Of a stretch of DNA of 64,000 nucleotides, positions 43,400-54,092 are shown piece after piece; the first letter of the stretch is position 1; each line of letters begins with the position of its first letter. The stretch is from contig OZ237774.1 of the NCBI GenBank assembly GCA_965178125.1, positions 124,001 to 188,000 of the forward strand. Reading direction: 5' to 3'. Origin of the DNA: Bilabrum cf. latius (taxonomy: Eukaryota > Bigyra: Bicosoecida > Bigyra > Bicosoecida). The notes under the pieces were generated by a model. The model had not been told where the DNA came from. It saw nothing but the letters and a program-made list of their open reading frames with translations, and did not search any database. The translations under genes were made by a program, and so were the position numbers.

Positions 43400-46300
43400 T
43401 CATCTACGACGTCTACGCTTTACTTGTTGGGCAATAGTGCCGTCTTTCGACGTGACATTAATGGCACTATGCTCTTTGTGACTAGGCTACCTAGATAATA
43501 CTGAATCGCCACCCGCAGACCCCGTCTCATCGCCACCTGGTGCTGCTGCCCCCCATGGATCGCCACCAGCAGACCTCGTCATTTTGTCTCCAACCGACGC
43601 TGCTGGTAGTTTCAAACGATCCTAAGCTCGTTTTAGCAGTCTCTCTACCGACAGGCAGGGCCGCCTAGCAGATCGTAGCTGGGCCAGTAGATCGCTCCCA
43701 GGCACTGTATCACCCTCTGTGCCCTCGGGGGGATGCATGGCCAGCGACGCAACCAGGGAGGAGGCACAGCCAGCACCATGCCCTGCAGATGCCATGCGCG
43801 CCTCCCACGCCTCCACCAGGACTCTCATGCACTCATCATGTTTTCCAAGCACGGCCGCCATCAGCGGACCACTCCGCCACCCCGATTGCCCAGGCCCGGG
43901 GATATCTACCACTGCTATAGGGCCACGAATCTCCATCCCACCCGCCAGCTTGCCCAGCCTCAGTCGCTTGGCCAGCTCCAGCGGCCTGCCCTCCCTTGCA
44001 GCTCGGTGCACCATGACAGCATCTCGTTTGGCCTCCACGGCCCTCCTCCACCGGGCCAAATGCAGGATCCTCGGGATGAACTCCCGGATGAGCCTGGCCG
44101 TGGCTGACTTCCTTTTGTAGTCTGCTTCCTCTGCCGGGGTGTGTCCGAACTGCAGCAGTAAGGTACAATGCGCAATACGTACATGAATATGTTAGTAGTT
44201 TGAGAAGTAAACTAATCCCCAAGAAAATCCATCTCACGCTGCCCTTGGCCGTCCTGCTGGCTCCGGCCCCCAGCAGAGCGAGAGCCGAGGCGTCCTGGCC
44301 CCAGTAGGCGGCCTTATGCAGAGGGGTATCCTTGTCCTGCGGAATCAAAGGGCCAAAGACGAATATTATCATCTCAAGCCATATTCCATATCACAATCAC
44401 GTTCAAGGTCCGCAGGGGAGGACTCATGAGCAGCTATTGACTTGGATCGACCGATTTCCGGTTTCTAGACTACCGCTGGCGTGCTCCGCTCTGGTCGCGA
44501 ATTCAGCCACCCAATAGCATGCAAATATGCAAAACAAACGCATCAAATACAATCAAATTAATCAGCAAGCCAATCATAGTCATTCACATGCGAGAAACGG
44601 GCTAGGTGGGCCTGGCCGACGAACATGATACTCGAGGCAAGCAACTGCTTCGGCTCTGGAATCCGTTGATTCAACATCTAAATTCAGCACTCAGGTGCGC
44701 TGATTCCAATGGTACCAATTTAGTCGTCTAGTTCCGCTTGCATCCCGAGCTAGCCCGGCTCCAAGACACAAGCGCTCCTCGGCCACCTCACGGCCAGGCC
44801 GCACCCCTCCCATCCCGACTCACAGGGAACACAGACCAGCCAGCACGCATCCATCACCTCCAGCATGCTCCCAAATATCCAATCATCCCATCCATACATA
44901 CATCACAAACACTCACAATGTCCTCAGCATTCACATTGGCCCCCGCTGCCACCAGCGCATCCACCACGTCGGCGCGGCCACTGCGGGCTGCCCTGTGCAG
45001 CGGGGTGTACTTGTCCTGTGAGGAAGGGAAGCGAGGGAGACCAAAGGGGGGATGATAAGGAATGGCATGGAAAGGGGGACAACAGGGGGAGCCAGCGAGA
45101 GGAAACTGGGAAGCAGAAGGGTCGGCGCCGCGCAATCCACCCATAGACGGGCATCTGCCAGCCACAGGTTCCGCTGCACCCACTCGCCCCAGCAACAAGC
45201 CGGCACTGCCGGCATTCCCGCATATCAACCCACAATCCCAAATACAATCACACAACCGCATCGCCAGACCATCCAGCCAGGACTGCGGCAAGGCTGGCTG
45301 GTGGTCATGGTTGCAAGCTCGCGAAGCGCAGTCAGCTGAAGGTGGTAGATCGCAAATGCTGTACCGTGTGCAAGTGGCGCCCATCGGACGCAGCTCCACG
45401 AGAGGACTCAGAATCTGGTTGGATCGCCGTGTGGCTCCGCCTGCATCCCGAGCTAGCCCGGCTCCAAGACACAAGCGCTCCTCGGCCACCTCACGACCAG
45501 GCCGCACCACTCCCATCCCGACTCACAGGGAACACAGACCAGCCAGCACGCATCCAGCACCTCCAGCATGCTCCCATCCATCCAATCATCCCAGCCACAC
45601 ATACATCACAAACACTCACTTTGTCCTCAGCATTCACATTGGCCCCCGCTGCCAACAGCGAACCCACCACGTCGGCGTCGCCCCTTTGGGCTGCCCAGTG
45701 CAGCGGGGTGTTCTTGTACTGTGAGGAAGGAAGGCGAGGGAGACCAAGGGGGGGATGGCAGGGATGGCATGGAAAGGGAGACAAAAGGGGGATACCATGG
45801 TCGCAAGCTGGGCGATGCGCAGTCGGCTGAAATCGTTAGATCGCAAATGTTGTACCGTGTGCAAGTGGCGCCCATCGGACGCAGCTCCACGAGAGGACTC
45901 AGAATCTGGCTGGATCGCCGTGTGGCTCCGTCTGCATCCCTAGCTAGCCCGGCTCCAAGACCACAGCGCTCCATAGCCACCTCACGACCAGGCCGCACCA
46001 CTCCCATCCCGACTCACAGGGAACACAGACCAGCCAGCACGCATCCATCAACTCCAGCATGCTTCCATGCATCCAATCATCCCAGCCACACATACATCAC
46101 AAACACTCACATCATCCTCAGCATTCACGTTGGCCCCCGCTGCCACCAGCGCACCCACCAAGTCGGCGTCGCCCGTTTGGGCTGCCTCGTGCAGCGGGGT
46201 GCTCTTGTCCTGTGTGAGGAAGGAAAGCGAGGGAGGGCAAGGGGGAGATGGCGGCGAGAGGGAACTGGGAAGCAGAGGGTCGGCGCCGCGCAATCCACCC

Positions 46301-49300
46301 ATGGACGGGCCTCTGGCGCCCACAGGTTCCGCTGCACCCACTCGCCCCACCAACAAGCCGACACTAGCGGCATTCCAGCATTTACACCCACAATCCCAAA
46401 TACAAGCCCACAACCAAATCGCCAGACCATCCAGCCATTCAGCCAGGACTGCGGCAAGCCCGACCGGCGACCATGATCGCAAGCTGGGCGAAGCGCAGTG
46501 GGCTGAAGGTGGTAGATCGCAAATGTTGTATCGTGTGCAATTGGCGCCCATCGGACGCAGCTCCACGAGACGATTCATGCGCAAGCGCTCCTCGGCCACC
46601 TCACGACCAGGCCGCACCCCTCCCATCCCAACTCACAGGGAACACAGACCAGCCAGCACGCATCCATCAACTCCAGCATGCTCCCAAATATCCAATAATC
46701 CCAGCCACACATACATCACAAACACTCACAATGTCCTCAGCATTCACATTGGCCCCCGCTGCCACCAGCGGACCCACCACGTCGGCGTGGCCATTTTCGG
46801 CTGCCAAGTGCAGCGGGGTCTACTTGTTCTGTGAGGAAGGAAAGCGAGGGAGGGCAAGTCGGAGGTGGCGGGGATGGCAAGTGGGTCTCAGCAGGTCGGC
46901 GCCGCGCAATCCACCCATGGACGGGCATCTGGCGCCCACTGATTCCGCTGCACCCACTCGCCCCAGCAACGAGCCGGCACTGCCGGCATTCCCGCATATC
47001 AACCCACAATCCCAAATACAATCCCACAACCGCATCGCCAGACCATCCAGCCATCCAGCCATCCAGCCAGGACTGCGGCAAGGCCGGCCGTTGGCCATGG
47101 TCGCCAGCTGGGCGAAGCGCAGTCGGCTGAAGGTAGATCGCAAATGTTGTATTGCGTGCAAGTGGCGCCCATCGGACGCAGCTCCACGAGAGGACTCAGA
47201 ATCTGGTTGGATCGCCGTGTGGCTCCGCCTGCATCCCGAGCTAGCCCGGCTCCAAGACCACAGCGCTCCATAGCAACCTCACGACCAGGCCGCACCACTC
47301 CCATCCCAACTCACAGGGAACACAGACCAGCCAGCACGCATCCATCACCTCCAGCATGCTCCCATCCATCCAATCATCCCAGCCATACATACATCACAAA
47401 CACTCACAATGTCCTCAGCATTCACATTGGCCCCCGCTGTCACCAGCGGACCCACCACGTCGGCGTCCTCCACCAGGGCTGCCCTGTGCAGTGGGGTGTA
47501 CTTGTACTGTGTGAGGAAGGAAAGCGAGGGAGGGGGGGAGGGGGGGTGAGGGGTGGGAGGGCAGGCAAAGGAAAGGGGGACAAAAGGGGGACGCAGCGAG
47601 AGGGAACTGGGAAGCAGAGGGTCGGCGCCGCGCAATCCACCCATGGACGGGCCTCTGGCGCCCACAGGTTCCGCTGCACTCACTCGCCCCAGCAACGAGC
47701 CGGCACTGCCGGCATTCCCGCATATCAACCCACAATCCCAAATACAAGCCCACAACCAAATCGCCAGACCATCCAGCCATCCAGCCAGGACTGCGGCAAG
47801 GCCGGCCGTTGGCCATGGTCGCCAGCTGGGCGAAGCGCAGTCGGCTGAAGGTAGATCGCAAATGTTGTATCGTGTGCAAGTGGCGCCCATCGGACGCAGC
47901 TCCACGAGAGGACTCAGAATCTGGCTGGATCGCCGTGTGGCTCCGCCTGCATCCCGAGCTAGCCCGGCTCCAAGACCACAGCGCTCCATAGCAACCTCAC
48001 GACCAGGCCGCACCACTCCCATCCCGACTCACAGGGAACACAGACCAGCCAGCACGCATCCATCAACTCCAGCATGCTCCCAAATATCCAATCATCCCAT
48101 CCATACATACATCACAAACACTCACTTTGTCCTCAGCATTCACATTGGCCCCCGCTGCCAACAGCGCACCCACCACGTCGGCATTGCCATTTTCGGCTGC
48201 CCAGTGCAGCGGGGTGTTCTTGTACTGTGAGGAAGGACAGCCACGGAGAGCAGGAGGGGGATAACAGGGCAGGCAAGGGTAAGGAGGACAAAATGGGGAC
48301 GCAGCGAGAGGAAACTGGGAAGCAGAGGGTCGGCGCCGCGCAATCCAACCATGGACGGGCCTCTGGCGCCCACAGGTTCCGCTGCACCCACTCGCCCCAG
48401 CAACAAGCCGGCACTGCCGGCATTCCCGCATCTACACCCACATTCCCCAATACAATCCCACAACCGAATCGTTAGGCCATCCAGCCATCCAGCCAGGACT
48501 GCGGCAAGGCCGGCTGGCGGCCATGGTCGCAAACTGGGCGAAGCGCAGCCGGCTGATGGCGGCAGATCGCAAAAGTTGTATTGCGTGCAGGTGGCGCCCA
48601 TCGGACGCAGCTTGACGAGAGGACTCAGAATCTGGTTGGATCGCCTTCTGATCCCGTCTTGGTGTCCCTGGAAGCAGCCCCGGCCCCATGCCCGCCCCCA
48701 CACCCACTTCAGTCCGGCTTGATACAGCCCAGTGCAGATGTACAGCCGGAGAGATGGTTATACTACTGCTTCGCGATCTTGATGAGCATATGCTACCTGC
48801 TGCGCATCCAGCATCGGGCTGTTCGTTCGCACCCCAGCCAGCCGTGGCAGGCACACCATGCCGGCGGGCGATAGGAAGAGTTTGCATGCCATTCAAGTGT
48901 AATGCAAGCAGCTCCACAGACATTTCACGCCCCCTGTCTGTCAGTATGGCACCACCTAATGGCCCCATCCTCCGCTGCGCAGGAAAGCTGAGTTTTGTCC
49001 CAGCCGCGCCGATCAAATGCCAAATGGATATGGAAGCACTTCGGAACCAAGCGAAGGGCCCCAATTCAATCACATACGAACAAAACGTCAAACAGTCCCC
49101 GTCTGCTACCCGCAACCAATTGCGCTCTGCCTGCATCGATGCAGAAGATCATGCCCAACTATTCCACCATGCCGGAAGCAGGATTCCTCGCGCTTAAACA
49201 CACCCCGCCACATGAATCAGCTTGATGCCCACGCGAAATGTCAAACAAGTCATACCATGGGCACACCACAAGCAGGTACCACGCATTACAAACCATGTTT

Positions 49301-50063
49301 CAATCGATCTAGTGGCCCGTGATGGGCCCCTGAAGAGTGCTTTCGCGTCGCCAAGGAGAATGACAGCCACGTTTGGAGCCCGATTCGCATCCATGATAGA
49401 CACGAATCACTTATTCTATGTATGGACTCACGCTATCTTGGGCATCGACTGCTCCCCCAGCCTCCAGCAGCGGCGCGATGAACGCCTTGTGTCCGTTGTA
49501 GCTCGCCCAATGCAGCGGGGTCCATTCCTTGTAGAACCTTGCTCCCTGCGATCCAATCAAGGTTGATACTTGTAAGTCATTTAAAAATGTGAGCGCCGTG
49601 GCTTGTGATTGGGCCGGTGGCAGGAAGTAGCCACGCACTCCGGATTGGTGGCAATCTAGCCTACAGCTGCAGCCGCACACGGACAAGAACCAACCGGCAA
49701 TCGATGATTCTGGCCGACACCATCCCTTTTAACACCCATATTCGCCAGTAAGTATCCCTTGTGTCTAGCACACCACCTAATATGAGTGCGCACTCACGTC
49801 TCCTGTCACGTTTGCGCTCGTCCCAGATGCCAGCGCCGACTGCAGGGCGTCTAACTGGCCGTCCTTGGCCGCTTCAAGGAGAGCAGCTGACCTGCAGAAG
49901 GTGAAGATCACTTTTAATACCATTTATCTTACTTCATGCCAAGCAAACACTACGTTTATCCTACACGTTCGGAACAAAGTCATCGAGCAATCCAGACACC
50001 AATGCGTGGCCTAACCATCCATCAAGGAGAAGTTATGCATGGAACGTTATATTGCACTCACAT
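43400..50063 (-). CDS. Ankyrin-repeat protein with tandemly multiplied repeat exons
   Basis: Exons read on the minus strand are 50062-50063, 49798-49891, 49432-49545, 48126-48224, 47408-47506, 46730-46828, 46111-46209, 45620-45718, 44917-45015, 44238-44336 and 43400-44149. The total is 1,653 nt, 550 residues, ending at TGA. All introns have GTGAG donors and CAG acceptors. I infer that the start ATG is split by an intron (AT|G) to give MSAALLEAAKDGQLDALQSA. Seven exons are exactly 99 nt, phase 0, each one 33-residue ankyrin repeat of the type DKYTPLHRAARSGRADVVDA then LVAAGANVNAED. A 38-residue repeat (WTPLHWASYNGHKAF) precedes them. The last exon ends the array and adds a basic helical region and an RRRRR terminus. 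In exon 46730-46828 TAG occupies the loop position in NK-UAG-TPLH; TAGs also lie at 43622 and 43487. Likely a protein-interaction scaffold. Confidence 0.85.
44731..48645 (-). repeat. Tandem array of ankyrin exon-plus-intron units
   Basis: Six copies of a unit of about 490-715 bp, plus a partial seventh, contain a 99-nt ankyrin exon and nearly identical intron sequence. Exons start at 45015, 45718, 46209, 46828, 47506 and 48224. Intron sequence is at least as conserved as the exons, so the expansion is recent or homogenised. Length differences come from deletions within the intron: the 45718-46209 spacing lacks about 200 bp including the GGCGCCGCGC block. Exons vary mainly at surface positions, as expected for binding-surface diversification. 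Confidence 0.93.
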
Positions 50064-50181
50064 GGTCCAAGGATGCAGGCGGATGAGTTGTAAGTGTCGG
50101 GTAGTTTGCTGTGGGGGCTGTCACCTCTCGCTGGCAAGAGTTGCGGCACATCGTCACACCATCGCCATCCGATCCGGATCC

Positions 50182-50673
50182 AGAAACATTGCGGGGGGAT
50201 CTGATATTTTGTGGACTCAACTCAAAAGCGCACGCTATCACGAAGAAACATCTGGAACGAGGGCCCGGGACCTACCAGACTTCACGCTTCAGCTGCAATG
50301 GCCTAAACCACCTAAGCTCCACCCTGGGGACCCATTTCCCCATGGGGAGCGTCAGCATTCACGTTCCCTCCGGCGCCCGCTGCCGGCACCCCGTCCTGCT
50401 GCCCGTTCTGAGCCAACCCTGCCTTGACGTTGGCGATCGCCACGGCGAGGTTGTTGTTTTCGGCTGCCCCTACAGCCAGGCTGGCAAAGTCCTCTCGGAC
50501 CGCCCTTGCGAGCGCCCGTTTGGCCTTCGCTGCAGCCCTCCTCGATCCCTTCGAGACAAAATCGAGGATCCTTGAGTGGTCCTGCATGACCCGTGAGTAC
50601 ATAGTGTGGTACACACGCTGTTCCCCGCGCACGTGCTGGTGCTAGGCGGCAACGGAGAGGCGAGAAACATTGC
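50182..50673 (-). mobile_element. LINE copy 2, strongly 5'-truncated, with target-site duplication
   Basis: The inserted body 50193-50662 matches the terminal 470 bp of the element at 40735-41204. It is flanked by the 11-bp direct repeat AGAAACATTGC at 50182-50192 and 50663-50673, the hallmark of target-primed reverse transcription. The insert lies about 120 bp upstream of the ankyrin start codon and could supply part of its promoter or 5' UTR. Confidence 0.88.
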
Positions 50674-50815
50674 TTTACTCATTAGTAACGCGCGGTTTTC
50701 CGGAACGCGCAGTAGTAGCGAATCAGAGTCGCTAGGCAAAAAGCACGTTACCCCGAAACCATATCAGATGTGGTTTCGTGATAGCGTGCGCTTTTGATTT
50801 GAGTTCATCTGGAAC
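50205..50815. repeat. Inverted repeat flanking LINE copy 2
   Basis: The segment at about 50215-50262, inside the element's 3' end, is matched in inverted orientation by 50764-50812 outside the element. The shared core is AAAAGCGCACGCTATCACGA, with ACATCTG and AACTCAA flanks. The outer arm is not part of the other LINE copy, so the element either inserted near a related sequence or the arm is a remnant of an older inverted copy. Confidence 0.7.
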
Positions 50816-51035
50816 ACCCCCCGCCCCTTATATAAGATCTGTATTGCCGGGGCGGCTGTGCCGAGACTGAGACAACCACAATCATGATGGGGGAGTCAAC
50901 GAACTGGGACATGATCGGCCGTTGTGCTACCCCACCACTGGCAGCCGCTTGCGCAGCTCGGGATTGCAAACCGAGCACCACTCCCCTTCGCTGGGTCTTC
51001 TGCAATCATAAATCCCAACCATTCCATTCGATGAT
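50674..51035. other. Intergenic region between GH3 3' end and LINE copy 2
   Basis: These 362 bp contain the outer arm of the inverted repeat and a TATATAAG sequence near 50830. No gene is visible. The 3' UTR of the GH3 gene and the distal ankyrin promoter are expected here. Confidence 0.4.
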
Positions 51036-53789
51036 TCACTGCACCGATCCAGGCGGGGCCCCCAGGGTCACCACCAGCCGGCTCTGAGGGAGTCGGGCGA
51101 ATTCGGCGGCCCAGGCAGCGTGCCAGCGGGTCGGACCCACTGCAATGCCCTGCACCTAGCCACCGGCAGGCACACGCACCCGCTGGAAGCCCAGCAGGGT
51201 GGCGTTGGGCAAGGGGACGTCTTTGCCCACCCCATGGCTCCCGCACGATCCCGCATCCGGCACGGCATACAGCGCCACCACCGCATCAGCTGACAGGCCC
51301 CCGGGCCCATTCGTCACACCAACCGTCTGCCACAGGCCGGCCTCCGCCCGCCCCTGCACTTTGCCTACGGGCCAGCCCTGGTACGAGTCCCGGATCGGCC
51401 ACACGGTGGTCGCGTCGCCGGTGGCCAAACCGGCGCCCTCCCACAGCGTGGACGCGTCAAGAAGGGCCGGTGCGATGCTCGCGTTGCTCACGCACCCGAA
51501 GTCCAATCCACCGGTGGAAAGCCGGCGCACCCGCCCTACCTACGGGTTCACTTCACCCGCGAGAGCACGCCGTCTATCCACGCCATAGGAACTAGGGACT
51601 AGGGTGAGGTTGCCGTACGTGCGGCCCGCGCCGAAGCTCGCCTCCATTGCGATTCCGGATACCTGGGCCGGGTCGTAGAAACGGTACGTCCGCCCTGGGG
51701 TAGCGTCGTACGCCATGTGAGTCAGGTTTGCGTGTGCGACGGTCAGGAATTGGTCGGGATACAGACCGAAAGGCATGCGACCGAACAGCCCGCGCACGGG
51801 CTTGAGGTCACCGGGGCTCGATCCCAGGGTGTCCACGTTGAAAATCGCCTCTGCAATCGCGGTTCCGCCCGTGCCGCCGGGATACACCGCGTACAGCAGC
51901 GCGTGCTGAAGCTCACCGCCCTGGCCCGCGGGTGGGACGGGGGTGAGGTGGGCACTCCCCAAGGAGAGTGCCTCACCGGTGATGACGACCGCGATTATGG
52001 GCTTGAGGAGCGATTTGGCCACTTCCACGACGCTGCCCTGCTGCCCGGGGAGGGTGATGCTCACCTTGTCCATGGTCTCGTGCGACTGCTTGACCGTTGA
52101 ACCCAGGGCCAGCACCACCACGTCCACGGCCTGCTCCTGGGCAGCCCTCTCCATCTGGTGCAATATGTCCGTTGAGAGGTTCTGGCAGGGGATGCCGTCG
52201 AGGCACGGGTTGAACTGCAGGATCGCGGGCGCGGAGCTGTTCCCCAGTTTGGCCACCCTGGCGATGCTGGCGTTGAGAGACGGCACGCATCCGAACGTGT
52301 CGTTGAAGCAGGCCTCGCCTCCATAGTTCCCCACCATGCCCTGCTGCAGGCCCGCCCACGGGCCCACGATCATGATCTTCTGGCCTTTGCGAGGGTCCAG
52401 CGGCAGCAGTTCCCTTGTTCCCTGGGAGTCCATGCCGCGGTCCAGCATCACGATGCCCTGCCTCGCTGCCCTCAGGTTCTCCTAAGCGGACTCTGACGTC
52501 CCCAGCGCCTCGGGGGGAATGTTGGCGTGCGGCTGCTCCTGCCAGCCGTCACCGTCCAAGCCCCCCGCCATCATGAGGCTCTGCATGACCCTAGACGCGG
52601 ACTACAGGATCTGCGCGTCCGTGATGTTCCCAGCGGCATACGCGTCCCCGAGTGGGGTCCCCTTCCCGCCGTACTCGGTTCCGCAGTTGAGATCCACGGA
52701 TCCGGCCAGCAGCGCCACTTTGGCCGCCTCGGGTGCCGAGTTGACCAGGTGCTTGGAGGACCAGATGGCGGCCAAACACGCGCAGTCCGATTCAATGTAG
52801 CCCCCCGCAGCCCCCGTGCCGTCCCGGAGCGGATCCGAAGATCCGTTCCCGAACCCCCAAGATCGGAGCACATCCTGGTTAAAGTGGCTAGATCCGCACC
52901 ATGCCACCACATCAGGCCCCTCCTTGGGTGCCCTGCTCCCCAGCACCATCGTCCTGTTGTAGGCGGGGTATGCCGCCATCACCCCGAGAGGGCGCGCAGC
53001 CCGCACCGTGTACTCGAACTGGGGAAGGAACAGCTGGTCCATGTCCCGAGGCCTCACCTGATCGATGAAGGAGAACCGGTTGGTCTCGATGTTGTACACG
53101 AAGGTGTGCTTTAGCTCGCTCCAGACCCTCACGTACTTGCTCGCCTCGAGCATTCCGTCGGGCCCGATCGTCTCGGAGCCTGGATCGTCCACTCCCTGCA
53201 TTCCCCTGACGAGTGCGGCGCCGTACAGGCCTGCCAGCACCGGGTCGGAAGAAGGGCTGTTGTGGTTCCTGCCCCAGCGCGGGTCGCGGTTGTTTATGTT
53301 GAGGATGGGAGCGCGCGAGAGCAGTCCCATCGGCTCGCCGTTCTGCCGCACTCCGCCGCGATTCACGACGGAGCGCTGCTCCGTGGAGACAACCACGCCC
53401 ATCGTTTCCCACAACGTAGCGTTGAATGCGGCCGCCATGGCGGGTGGGGAGGGGAATGTGGTGGGGCAGCGAACTTCGCCGCTGTCGAGCTTGTGGCACA
53501 CGCCGCCGAGGCCGTGCGCCGATTCCGGCCCGTCATAGCACTGTCCTCCCAGCGAGGCTGCATCAAATGATGGCTGCGTTTTATCGTTCATTCTCTCCAT
53601 CCATGTTTCGATTGGAACGGCCTTCATGAGAGCGTTGAGGCGATCCACGACCGGAAGGCTGCTGTCGCACCACGCAAACCGCTTCGAATCGCCGGGCTTA
53701 GTGCATCCATAGCTAAACGGGGGCGATGCAGCTACAGAAAAAGAGCATTGGATTGCAAGCGTTATGCAGATCCATGCGGTGGACTGCAT
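51036..53789 (-). CDS. Secreted GH3 beta-xylosidase/arabinosidase-like glycosidase
   Basis: This single-exon gene encodes 917 residues and ends at TGA. The start MQSTAWICITLAIQCSFSV gives a signal peptide. GH3 features follow: FAWCDSSLPVVDRLNALM, QCYDGPESAHGLGG, PILNINNRDPRWGRN, DPVLAGLYGAALVRGMQG, FLPQFEYTVRAARPLGVMAA and GGYIESDCACLAAIW, whose Asp is the expected nucleophile in the plant-xylosidase SDC motif. TAGs at 52602 and 52482 flank the inter-domain linker, then ENLRAARQGIVMLDRG, VGPWAG and PGRTYRFYDPAQVSG lead into a fibronectin-like C-terminal region with TAGs at 51540 and 51156. Substrate-site departures from the family: ELKHTFVYN replaces CCKHFTAYD, and MAAYPAYN replaces MCSYNxVNG, so specificity may differ. 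It probably acts on xylan- or arabinan-type polymers outside the cell or in a vacuole. Confidence 0.88.
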
Positions 53790-53951
53790 GGTGGAGTGCA
53801 AGGATTCGATTATTTTGGGATCCACTGGCGCCGCGCACATCGCGACAACTAGAATGTTCCGCATACCTCAACAAGTCTAGGCACCCGTGTGCATAACCAT
53901 CCCAGTGCTGCCAGCTTGCACCACGATAAGACGCGTACCATGCACGATACA
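53732..53951 (-). repeat. GH3 5' segment, copy A2 of a duplicated block
   Basis: This block covers the GH3 upstream region, start codon and signal peptide, and is nearly repeated at 42539-42753. Similarity stops at a CTACAGA sequence inside the signal-peptide/mature junction and, upstream, at TATCGTGCATGG. Confidence 0.85.
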
Positions 53952-54092
53952 CTCCAGCGCACCCCCACCCGCTCGCCGAACCCGACCCTCGCCGGCATGA
54001 TCCATGATGCTGCCCGTCACAAGTGGGTGTTGTCCCGCTTCGAGCTTGCTCCTACTAACCCCAACCAACCGTTGGCTGACAATTCATTCGCA

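Noticed and set aside
48432-49136. Minus-strand open frame of 234 codons downstream of the ankyrin array
   Set aside because: It overlaps the partial seventh repeat unit, lies inside an ankyrin intron, has no domain and no homology to the exons.
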